Assembly: GCA_026874595.1 (NCBI GenBank)
Contig: CM049314.1
Coordinates: 73,362,300 to 73,426,299 of the forward strand
Length of the DNA: 64,000 nt
Direction of reading: 5' to 3'
Source: Sipunculus nudus
Lineage: Eukaryota > Annelida > Sipuncula > Golfingiida > Sipunculidae
Shown here: positions 1 to 11,510 of the stretch, piece after piece
Numbering within the stretch: position 1 is the first letter of the stretch
Layout of the letters: each line of letters opens with the position of its first letter
Notes under the pieces: generated by a model
Told to the model about the DNA's origin: nothing
Databases searched by the model: none
What the model saw: only the letters and a program-made list of their open reading frames with translations
Program-made: the position numbers and the translations under genes

Positions 1-1199
1 GCTTCTGTATATTAGGCAGGGGCGGATGCAGGATTTTAAAAAGGTGAAAGTCCAACCCGGGAGGACAAAGGAGTAATACCTAAAATAAGGTCCTCTGATC
101 CATAAAGACAAGGGTCCATACCGGAATTGTATACCACCCAAGAAAAGAGGTTGTTGTGGCTCAAAAGGAAGGGGCCCTAACTCACTGGACATCCCCCCCC
201 CCCCCCAAACCTCTCCGGATCTGTCACTCTAAAGAGTGATTATTAGCTAGCCATTGCTAACAACAGCCTTTATAGAAAAAGACTAAAAATGCAGATATTA
301 ACATAATTATATTTGCCGATGAAGCAAACCTTTGTAATATGTGGTTACAACCAATCATGAGTAAAAGCCGTAAAAAAGCAAAACTCTAAAAATTGCGTAC
401 AGATTATTAGATCAGCTTTATATAAACACGTCAATTTTCCTAAAACCAGAAATTATGACTAGCCTTGGCTTTTTCAAGATAAAGGAAAATATAAAACGAC
501 CATAATACTGCAACAATAGCGACATGAACGATAAATAAAGCTACGTATGAAGAAGATATTAAAGGGTATGAATCATGAAGCAAAACTGCACCACTCCAAG
601 GCCGGAAATTTGGAACGCTAGCTTTCTTAATTAATGGACTGTATAAAAAGCAATCCCAGGAGAGTTTTACATGACGTAACAAGAGGAATGATCGAAAAGT
701 CGGAGGGTTCCCTGGAGTTTATACAAGATAGATAAGATGAAGCAGACAAAAGGGGAATGAATAAGTAATCCTGAAATGCATGACACATTATTACATATAT
801 ACTTCTTACTGCTCTGCGCATGCGTTTACACAGTGGTGCCCTGCTCAATGTTAAAAGCATGTAATTTATTTCATAACGATATTACTTGAGATTTGATTCT
901 ATTTTAATTCAATTTTAATTTGAAATTTAGTCTATTTTAATTTCAAGTTTAACTATTCTGCTTTTTATAAAGAAGCTTGGTAGTTTCATTCTTTGCTAAG
1001 TATCTTTCTGCGGTAAGTATCTATCATTACATTTTTACAACTGTCGAAGAAAAGTCAAGATAATCTGATATCGACCTTTAAATCTTACAGGTATCCAGGG
1101 AGGGGGGGGGGGGGGGGCAGGGGCGGGGCGAATACGGGGGATGATCGAGAATTTAGGAAAGACAGTGGTCCAGCGCAGGAGGACTAATGATAAAACTTA
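1..1199 (+). repeat. Partial first unit (U1) of a ~3.7-kb tandem array
   Basis: Positions 1-1199 match about 4471-7540 of the next unit and 8182-11107 of the one after. It begins inside the unit at the terminus TTCTGTATATTAGGCAGGGG and ends at AGGACTAATGATAAAACTTA, the same phrase that closes the next unit near 7540. It lacks about 1.72 kb present in the other units: the join is at about 640, where GGACTG runs straight into TATAAAAAGC. It carries a C run at 191-207 and a G run near 1102. I see no convincing coding potential; the short open frames recur in each unit without being conserved as a protein. Confidence 0.85.
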
Positions 1200-3832
1200 A
1201 ACAAGGGACCTATGGGTCACGACGCTCAGCTGTTATAATACTTTTATATATGATAAAAAAATATTATTTAGAAATGAGGCACATGCTGGTTTTGTGTGGT
1301 AATAAATATAAGCTGTATAATGAGTTGTTGTTGTTTAGCTTATGTATGATTTTGATAGTACCTTTGGAGACAGGGAAGAGGATTGATTTCATTTATTTTA
1401 TTAACAAATGGAGTACTATTGTCACACAGATTTTGACTTGGCCATATAACTTATAAGCAGAACATATAATATAAGAGTTTAACTATTTATTAAAAAAAAA
1501 TACAAATATTGTCCCAAATATAATTTTTATTAAAAATAATAAGAGAATCATATGATTTTTTAAAATGAAATATAACTGATATGATTATTAAAATAATATT
1601 AAAGAATATATTCATGAATGCATTCATGAATACATTTTGAAAGTATTTGCATGAGTATTCATATATTTTCATTTTTACCTGAATTCCCATTCTTTATGCA
1701 AGAAATTTTATAATGGAGTACAAAATCATATTTGTATTTAAATACAATTACAAACTATTTGCACCATGTCTGGAATTTATTCAGTTTTCACCAAACAATG
1801 ATGTTGAGAATCCAGAATATACAAAATTCCCACATTTAAATAATGATCATAAGTACCTGGTTTTATGGCTTTTATTTATATTAAAAAATAACTGTAAAAA
1901 ATTCATTTTGGACTAATTTCACATCAATGTACACACTAGACACAGCAGGAATCTAGATTAATATTATCAACTGCATCTTTGTCTAATTTCCTTCATATGA
2001 TCCCTAATGATTAGTAATGAATAATATGATTTACTTCTTTATCATTAAAATTGAACTGAAAAATGCCATAGGTGACTGCATGTGTTATTTGGAATATGTG
2101 ACATTCTACCCATCGATACAAGATTCTTATATCATCAGTAACTGTAAGTTAATTTCCTGTTATTATAAACTAACAAATTCCTTTTCTATTTTTCTTTAAT
2201 TTGTTATTAAAAATCAATAAAAATTTATTAATTTATTGTTTTTTGTTATGTTCTTGGTTAAAACTACTAGATGAGTTGGGTTGGACACCTGGATCAACTG
2301 TGGCTTGCCATAAGCTGCCTGGATTCCATGTATGCCTCGCCTCAAGCGTGCATAATTTGATGAAAGGTCAACAAGGTCAACATACAGGTGACTCAAGAGG
2401 GGCTGGAGAGAGCCAAAGTCTGACAGGGTCTCATAAAAAACATTAATAAAAGCTACAATTTTTGGCCAATTTCTTTCAGCTTTCTAAACTAAAAAGCTGA
2501 AATCCTTATGTGTGCATGATATGAAAATTATATCAACAGTGCTCACGGGAAACAAACGTGCCATGGTCACAGTTGGGCAAAATTTAAGGTACTAATTATA
2601 TATTTATACTAAATAAAATTTGAAAAATTCAGAACTAATTTTGGGTATTCAATTGATTCTTGATTAAATAATGTTACATCCCTGACAAAAAAATCTCTAG
2701 CTTCAGCAATGCTCTTGTTAAGGGAGTAAATATATTTCTTGATTTTTTACAAAGTGCATTATGTTTGGGCCCATATCTTAAAACAATTACACAATACTGA
2801 CATCATTCTGGCATGTGCATAGAGAATGAAAAATATGTATATTATTTATGATTAAAGTCAGATCAGTGGTTTTGATATTAGGCAGTCTTGAAGTGAAACA
2901 ATGGGTTTTTAATGGAAAAATAAAGTTTTTCATTAATATCTAGAATGTCCTAGTGACCAAATTCTTGGCATGGTAGGGCATTTTGGAGACATCTAACTGT
3001 ATGCCGAATTTAAGGAACTTAGAGCTGAAGCTGGGGAGCTGAGCTCTTGCAAACTGCATAACACTAGCTTGATGTAAACAATATGTTACATGGTGCTTGA
3101 AAACTAATTAAAATCTACAGTTTTTGATCAACTGGTTTCAAATTTTTGGTGTTAACAGTTGAAATGCTAACAAAAACATGCTGTGAAAATTAAATCCACA
3201 GTACTTACAGGAAAAAAACGTGCCATGGTCAAAGTTGGGCCAAATTTAAGGTACCAATTTTTTATTTTTATTATTATTTTAAAAAATTTAAAAGATTTTC
3301 ATCTAATTTTTGGTATACAATTTAATTTTGATTAATTAAAGTTATATTACTTGAAAAAAGGTCCATAGCATTAACATTTTTTGTGTTAAGTGATCAAATA
3401 TCTTTTCTGATTTTTTACAAAATGCATTATGTTTGGGCCCATAACTTTTTTAAATTAAATAATACAGACATAATTTCTGGCATGTACATAGGAACTATAT
3501 AGAGGAATATTTATGGTAAATATGAGGTAAAACAGATGAGTGGTTTTGATATTAGGCAGTCCTGAAGTGTGAAAATAGGTTTTTAATAAAAAATTGAGGT
3601 TTTTCCTTAATTTCTCAAAGGAACGAAGTTGCAAACACCCAGTTTTCGGCTTGGTAGGAGATCTTGGGGACATCTAACATTATGCCGAATTTTGGATTCC
3701 TAGGTCTTACGGTTTCAAAACGTGCCACATCTACGGACGGACGGACGGACGGACGGACGGACAGACGGACGGACGACGGACAATGGACCACGACTATAGC
3801 TCAGATGACTTATAGTCAGCTGAGCTAAAAAA
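1200..3832 (-). mobile_element. Family A non-autonomous element, copy 1 (inverted), inserted in the tandem array
   Basis: This block splits the array exactly between ...AAAACTTA and AAAAAAGGTCTTCGG, which are joined directly at about 7540, so it is a later insertion. Read on the minus strand it starts TTAGCTCAGCTGACTATAAG, passes through a GTCC/GTCCG tract (3734-3780), and ends GAGCGTCGTGACCCATAGGTC. The same two ends delimit 15041-16778 and 42820-45248. Inside is a tandem duplication of about 655 bp (CGTGCCATGGTCA at about 2556 and about 3211). No transposase frame is visible. The class is unknown; an element mobilised in trans is likely. Confidence 0.65.
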
Positions 3833-4629
3833 GGTCTTCGGGTCAGGCAATGATAGGGGGGACGGTCCAGGCAGAAATATTGGTCTGAACCCCTTCAAAG
3901 AGGTCCGGGTGGCTGAAAAAAGGAGGGGGTGTGGACCACCTGGACCCGTTTCTGGGATGGGGCAGCCATGTTTCCGTAATTTGCCGAGGAACTATTCTTA
4001 CCCAACGTATTTTAACTCGCTTCAATACATTTATACCTACGCCGCGGGTATTAAGACCCATTGGTGCATTATGGGATTTGATTTACAATGCCCATGAAAC
4101 CCTAATAAGCATACTCTTGTGAGTCGGATTTTGCGCAGTGTGTCCGGCGCGCTCAGTAATATCAAATAATTACAGATTCATTTTCCGTGTAAATACCTAT
4201 ATTTCACCAAAAGTGGGCTGACAGTTAGCGCCGCTTCTGTAGAACTTTGGTTAACGTTGACTTTTCCCAGTCATACACGCATATCAGGGGCCGATTCATG
4301 TTTTAGGGAGAGGAGGGGCCCAACCAAGGAGGACTAATGACAAAAAGGTCCAAAGTTCTAGAAAGGGGGGCCAGACCACAAAAAAAATGTTCTGAAACCA
4401 TAAAAAAGCTTACAATCGCGGTGGCTGAAAAAGTGGGATCCCGATCCCCTGGACCTTTCCCCCTGGATCCGCTTTTGTATATAAGGCAGTGGCGGATCCA
4501 GGATTTTAAAAAGGTGAAAGTCCAACCCAGGAAGACAAAGGAGTAAAACCTATTTAAGGTCCTCTGATCCAGTAAGACAAGGGTCCAGACCGGAATTATA
4601 TATCACCCAAGAAAAGAGGTTGTGGCTCA

Positions 4630-4848
4630 AAAGGAAGGGGCCCTTACTCACTGGACATCCCCCCCCCACCACACACACACACAAACACCTCCTTTATTAT
4701 ATGTGACGGTTACAGGTGAAAGGTAACCACTCAGGGTGTATATTGTGTGTTAATGATTGCGTTAATTATTCCTGTTATATATATAAAGGAAGGGGCCCTA
4801 ACTCACTGGACATCTCCCCCCCACCACACACACACACACAAACACCTC
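4630..4848. repeat. Unit-specific inverted insertion flanked by a direct duplication
   Basis: In U2 the stretch AAGGAAGGGGCCCT...ACACCTCC occurs twice (4630-4691 and 4786-4848). Between the copies lies about 95 bp (4692-4786) that is the reverse complement of about 5758-5850 in the same unit. U1 and U3 have only a single copy at this place and no inverted segment. This pattern suggests a template-switch event after the units had duplicated. Confidence 0.8.
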
Positions 4849-5714
4849 CGGATCTGTCACTCTAAAGAGTGATTATTAGCTAGCCGTTGCTAACAACAGC
4901 CTTTACAGAAAAAGTCTAAAAATGCAGATATTAACATAATTATATTTGCCGATGAAGCAAACCTTTGTAATAACTGGTTACAATCAATCATGAGTTAAAG
5001 CCGTAAAAAAGCAAAACTCTAAAAATTGCTGAAGATTATTAAATCAGCTTTATATAAGCACAACAATTTTCCTAAAACCAGGAATTATGACTAGCCTTGT
5101 CTTTTTCAAGATAAAGGAAAACATAAAACGACCATAATTACTGTAACAACAGCGACATGAAATAAAGCTACGTATAAAAAAGATATTAAAGGGTATGAAT
5201 CATGAAGCAAAACTGCACCACTCCAAGGCTGGAAAATTGGAACGCTAGCTTTCTTAATTAATGGACTGCAGTCTGTGAGTCCATACATTTATAGCGGTTA
5301 TCACTTCTTTAATATTTGTTAAGTTTTAACTTACGTGATTTAGCTGTAAAAAAAGGAACTGACTGAAATTTTAGGTATACATAATGAATCATAATGAAAA
5401 ATGAAGGCATAGATAATGGACCAAGCATTGTTATTATATGTTATTGGGCAAATTGTAAATGTAAATGCAGATTATTTTACCCATACAATTCTCTTGGCCT
5501 GAAATGGGGATCGAGACTATATAATTGACGATGGGAGTATAAATATTGCTTTACTTTGAAAGGGATATAAACTAATGAATCTCGGGTAATAAGAAGTAAA
5601 CATGAACAGGAAGAAACATTGATTTGCTTTTATTATTTTAAAGTATATCTCCAGAGAGAAACATTGATCTGCATACATATGTTTACATTCAGCCATATAC
5701 ACGTGCAAAGCGTA

Positions 5715-5718
<4 letters not shown>

Positions 5719-5766
<48 letters not shown>
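5719..5766. repeat. (TA)n microsatellite
   Basis: About 24 uninterrupted TA dinucleotides. The corresponding run in the next unit is at about 9287-9335. Confidence 0.95.
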
Positions 5767-5767
<1 letters not shown>

Positions 5768-7543
5768 CAGGAATAATTAACGCAATCATTAACACACAAT
5801 ATACACCCTGAGTGGTTACCTTTCACCTGTAACCGTCACATATAATAAAGTGCCATGCACTCATTAACTTTTGTGTAATCTGTTCAACCAGATTACAAAC
5901 AAATGGCTCTTGATGTTCCGCTGGAGATACGTGTACAGGTCCATCAAAATACTATATATTAACATATATAACTTTACATATCCCATTCACTTCTGAAGCC
6001 TCCTAGGTACACAATCCGGGTGTTGGTTAAGTCTTATCTGTTTATCCTTTAAAGCTGCAGCCTTAATGCTGCTTTCAGCAAAGATCCTGCAAACATCCTG
6101 CTAAGAAAGAAAGGTTAATTAGAAATGTCATAGTACCTAAGCTTACTGAAGACAGGGGAAGCAGTAAAACTTATAAATGCGAAATAAAAACAAGTAGACC
6201 ATAAGCCATGACACCCAGATATACTCCCGATACTACATGGTGGATCAGCTCACAAAAAATAAGCATGAATATATAGACCATGGAGCAGATTTTGATACTT
6301 TCATGATACAATCATTATCTTTGTAGAATTATACTTATTATGTTAGTGAATAGTGCATATAAAATCAGTCTAAATTATATATAGGTATATGACCATAAAT
6401 GATCGATGGTAAGGTTTAGCAGTTCAATCGTTTGGACTCACATCCCAAATGTTTGCCTGCTCATGTATTCAAAATGGACGGTCCAGCTAGGTCACTCACG
6501 TGCAGAGGCTGACCTGAAAAGACTTGCATGCTGTGCTGAGTGACTTCACTCATACATGTAAGAGATTCTGATACATCAGAAACATGGTCTTAGACCTAAG
6601 CGTGTGGCCAGTTTACATTACATTTGCGACACTAATTACTGTAGTATAGCTAATATCTACCTGATAATATGGTCAAAATATGTTGTTGCGTTTCCTCTGC
6701 TGATAGCTGGCTGCAAAATGGCACCGATTCAAAATCCGCGCTCCTGCGTATCACATCTGTAACTTGAGCGGATTCAGAACTGATAAATATCCCGCGGGTC
6801 TGCCCGGCGCAGCAACCTCAGCAGGGTGCCAGGCCTGGTCCAGCGCAGTGACACTTGCTCATCAAGCAATTCCGTTCACATTAACTGAGAATTACAGTTA
6901 AATACACGTGAGTCTCTGTTTACAGTTAAAATAACAAGGAATCAATAACTTAATTTAACTGTAAAATTACGCCAATTTATAACAGTGTGTATAAAAAGCA
7001 ATCCCAGGAAAGTTTTAAATGACGTTACAAGGGAAATAGTCGAAAAGTCGGAGGGTTCCCTGGAGTTCATACAAGACAGAATAAGATGAAGCAGACAAAA
7101 GAGGAATTAATAAGTAATCCTGAAATGCATGACACATTGTTAAATATATACTTCTTACTGCTCTGCGCATGCGTTTACACAGTGGTGCCCTGCTCAATGT
7201 TAAAAGCATGTAATTTATTTCATAACGATATTACTTGAGATTTGATTCTATTTTAATTCAATTTTAATTTGAAATTTAGTATTTTAATTTCAAGTTTAAC
7301 TATTCTGCTTTTTATAAAGAAGCTTGGTAGTTTCAGTCTTTGCTAAGTATCTTTCTGCGGTAAGTATCTATCATTACATTTTTACAACTGTCGAAGAAAA
7401 GTCAAGATAATCTGATATCGACCTTTAAATCTTACAGGTATCCAGGGGGGGGGGGGCTGGGGCGGGGCGAATGCGGGGGATGATCGAGGATTTAGGAAAG
7501 ACAGTGGTCCAGCGCAGGAGGACTAATGATAAAACTTAAAAAA

Positions 7544-9283
7544 AGGTCTTCGGGTCAGGCAATGGAAGGGGGGACGGTCCAGGCAAAAATATTGGTCTGA
7601 ACCCCTTCAAAGAGGTCCGGGTGGCTGAAAAACAGGAGGGGGTGTGGACCACCTGGACCCGTTTCTGGGATGGGGCAGCCATGTTTCCGTCATTGGCCGA
7701 GGAACTATTCTTACCCAACGTATTTTAACTCTCTTCAATACATTTATACCTGAGCCGCGGGTATTAAGACCCCCTGGTGCATTATGGGATTTGATTTACA
7801 ATGCCCATGAAACCCTAATAAGCATACTCTTGTGAGTAGGATTTTGCGCAGTGTGTCCGGCGCGCTCAGTAATATCAAATAATTACAGATTCATTTTCCG
7901 TGTAAATACCTATATTTCACCAAAAGTGGGCTGACAGTTAGCGCCGCTTCTGTAGAACTTTGGTTAACGTTGACTTTTCCCAGTCATACACGCATATCAG
8001 GGGCCGATTCATGTTTAAGGGAGAGGAGGGGCCCAACCAAGGAGGACTAATGACAAAAAGGTCCAAAGTTCTAGAAAGGGGGGCCAGACCACAAAAAAAT
8101 GTTCTCAAACCATAAAAAAGCTTGCAATCGCGGTGGCTGAAAAAGTGGGATCCCGATCCCCTGGACCTTTCCCCCTGGATCCGCTTCTGTATATAAGGCA
8201 GGGGCGGATCCAGGATTTTAAAAAGGTGAAAGTCCAGCCCAGGAAGGCAAAGGAGTAAAACCTATTTAAGGTCCTCTGATCCAGTAAGACAAGGGTCCAG
8301 ACCGGAATTGTATATCATCCAAGAAAAGAGGTTGTGGCTCAAAAGGAAGGGGCCCTAACTCACTGGACAACCCCCCCCCCCCCACCACACACACACACAC
8401 ACAAACACCTCCGGATCTGTCACTCTAAAGAGTGATTATTAGCTAGCCGTTGCTAACAACAGCCTTTACAGAAAAAGTCTAAAAATGCAGATATTAACAT
8501 AATTATATTTGCCGATGAAGCAAACCTTTGTAATAACTGGTTACAACCAATCATGAGTAAAAGCCGTAAAAAAGCAAAACTCTAAAAATTGCTGAAGATT
8601 ATTAAATCAGCTTTATATATGGACAACAATTTTCCTAAAACCAGAAATTATGACTAGCCTTGGCTTTTTCAAGATAAAGGAAAACATAAAACGACCATAA
8701 TTACTGTAACAACAGCGACATGAACGATAAATAAAGCTACATATAAAGAAGATATTAAAGGGTATGAATCATGAAGCAAAACTGCACCACTCCAAGGCTG
8801 GAAAATTGGAATGCTAGCTTTCTTAATTAATGGACTGCAGTCTGTGAGTCCATACATTTATAGCGGTTATCACTTCTTTAATATTTGTTAAGTTGTAACT
8901 TACGTGATTTAGCTGTAAAAAAGGGAACTGACTGAAATTTTAGGTATACATAATGAATCATAATGAAAAATAAAGGCATAGATAACGGACCAAGCATTGT
9001 TATTATATGTTATTGGGCAGAGTGTAAATGTAAATGCAGTATATTTTATCCATACAATTCTCTTGGCCTGAAATGGGGATCGAGACTATATAATTGACGA
9101 TGGGAGTATAAATATTGCTTTACTTTGACCGGAATATAAACTAATGAATCTCGGGTAATAAGAAGTAAACATGAACAAGAAGAAACATTGATTTGCTTTT
9201 AATATTTTAAAGTATATCTACAGAGAGAAACATTGATCTGCATACATATGTTTACATTCAACCATATACACGTGCAAAGCGTA

Positions 9284-9336
<53 letters not shown>

Positions 9337-11107
9337 CAGGAATAATTAACGCAATCATTAACACACAATATACACCCTGAGTGGTTACCTTTCACCTGTA
9401 ACCGTCACATATAATAAAGTGCCATGCACTCATTAACTTTTGAGTAATCTGTTCAACCAGATTACAAACAAATGGCTCTTGATGTTCCGCTGGAGATACG
9501 TGTACAGGTCCATCAAAATAATATATATTAACATATATAACTTTACATATCCCATTCACTTCTGAAGCCTCCTAGGTACACAATCCGGGTGTTGGTTAAG
9601 TCTTATCTGTTTATCCTTTAAGGCTGCAGCCTTAATGCCGCTTTCAGCAAAGATCCTGCAAACATCCTGCTAAGAAAGAAAGGTTAATTAGAAATGTCAT
9701 AGTACCTAAGCTGACTGAAGACAGGGGAAGCAGTAAAACTTATAAATGCGAAATAAAAACAAGTAGACCATAAGCCATGACACCCAGATATACTCCCGAT
9801 ACAACATGGTGGATCAGCTCACAAAAAATAAGCATGAATATATAGACCATGGAGCAGATTTTGATACTTTCATGATACAATCATTATCTTTGTAGAATTA
9901 TACTTATTATGTAAGTGAATAGTGCATATAAAATCAGTCTAAATTATATATAGGTATATGACCATAAATGATCGATGGTAAGGTTTAGCAGTTCAATCGT
10001 TTGGACTCACATCCCAAATGTTTGCCTGCTCATGTATTCAAAATGGACGGTCCAGCTAGGTCACTCACGTGCAGAGGCTGACCTGAAAAGACTTGCATGC
10101 TGTGCTGAGTGACTTCACTCATACATGTAAGAGATTCTGATACATCAGAAACATGGTCTTAGACCTAAGCGTGTGGCCAGTTTACATTACATTTGCGACA
10201 CTAATTACTGTAGTATAGCTAATATCTACCTGATAATATGGTCAAAATATGTTGTTGCGTTTCCTCTGCTGATAGCTGGCTGCAAAATGGCACCGATTCA
10301 AAATCCACGCTCCTGCGTATCACATCTGTAACTTGAGCGGATTCAGAACTGATAAATATCCCGCGGGTCTGCCCGGCGCAGCAACCTCAGCAGGGTGCCA
10401 GGCCTGGTCCAGCGCAGTGACACTTGCTCATCAAGCAATTCCGTTCACATTAACTGAGAATTACAGTTAAATACACGTGAGTCTCTGTTTACAGTTAAAA
10501 TAACAAGGAATCAATACGTTAATTTAACTGTAAAATTACGCCAATTTAGAACAGTGTGTATAAAAAGCAATCCCAGGAAAGTTTTAAATGACGTTACAAG
10601 GGAAATAGTCGAAAAGTCGGAGGGTTCCCTGGAGTTTATACAAGACAGAATAAGATAAAGCAGACAAAAGAGGAATTAATAAGTAATCCTGAAATGCATG
10701 ACACATTGTTAAATATATACTTCTTACTGCTCTGCGCATGCGTTTACTCAGTGGTGCCTTGCTCCATGTTAAAAGCATGTAATTTATTTCATAAAGATAT
10801 TACTTGAGATTTTATACTAATTATTTCAATTTAATTTGATTGAAATTTAGCCTAATTTTATTTTCAATTTAACCATTCTGTTATTTATAAAGAAGTTTCC
10901 TTCTTTGCTTAGTAGCTTTCTGCGGCAAGTATCTATCATTACAATTTTTACAATTGTCGTAGTAAAAAAAACAAGATAATCTAATATCGACCTTTAAAGC
11001 TTACAGGTATCCGGGGGGGGGGGGGCTCGGGCGGGGCGGGGCGGATGCAGGAGATCACCCAGGATTTAGGAAAGGCAGTGGTCCAACGCAGGAGGACTAA
11101 TGACAAA
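7544..11107 (+). repeat. Full unit U3 of the ~3.7-kb tandem array
   Basis: Near-identical partner of U2, from GGTCTTCGGGTCAGGCAATG to the closing AGGACTAATGACAAAACTT. It lacks the inverted insertion seen in U2 at 4692-4786. Its final 350 bp (after about 10750) diverge more from U1 and U2 than the rest does. It has C runs near 8369 and G runs near 11013. I see no gene. Confidence 0.85.
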
Positions 11108-11245
11108 ACTTAAAAAAGTTTCTCGGGTTTGGTAAAGAGGGGGGGGGGGGCAGGCCGCAAAATTGGTCTGATCCCCTTCAAAGAGGTTGGGGTGGCTGAA
11201 AACAAAGGGGGGGGGGGGGGAGGCGGACCACCTGGATCCGTTTCT
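11108..11245 (+). repeat. Diverged fragment of a fourth array unit
   Basis: Begins like U2 and U3 (AAAAAAG then TCTCGGG, then a G-rich stretch, TTGGTCTGA, CCCCTTCAAAGAGGT, GTGGCTGAAAA, GGACCACCTGGA) but is much more diverged, and similarity stops after GGATCCGTTTCTG. Confidence 0.7.
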
Positions 11246-11467
11246 GAATGGGGCAATACAGGAGCGAAACACAATATCTTGATGTTTTTAGACGGATGGT
11301 ATGAACTCAATGTTGATGCTGGTGGCCAGCGGTGTTAAAATCAGGCCGCTTTTACTTTAATTTCAGTGTGCCCCTGGCAGTGCATTCTCCTCAGCCAAAA
11401 ATAAATTAAATACACACACTCTCTCTCTCTGTCTAACAAACACACACACACATATATACGTATATAC

Positions 11468-11510
<43 letters not shown>

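Larger units (their letters stand above)
3833..7543 (+). repeat. Full unit U2 of the ~3.7-kb tandem array
   Basis: Aligns along its length with 7544-11107 at an offset of 3712 near the start (GGTCAGGCAATG at 3841 and 7553), with only scattered substitutions. Sub-parts: a MITE-like piece ending CCCCTGGATCCGCTT beside GGCAGTGGCGGATCCAGG (4260-4505); a CA/C-rich stretch; a (TA)n run at 5719-5766; and a less repetitive stretch (about 5900-6960) with mixed base composition. No protein or RNA gene was recognised. Differences from U3 are concentrated at 4630-4848. Confidence 0.85.

Noticed and set aside
627-10778. Recurrent 64-77-codon frames starting MLLT (627-860, 7015-7209, 10584-10778, minus strand)
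   Set aside because: They are the same stretch in each array unit. Length and C terminus differ between units because of small indels and frame ends, so conservation reflects recent duplication, not selection.
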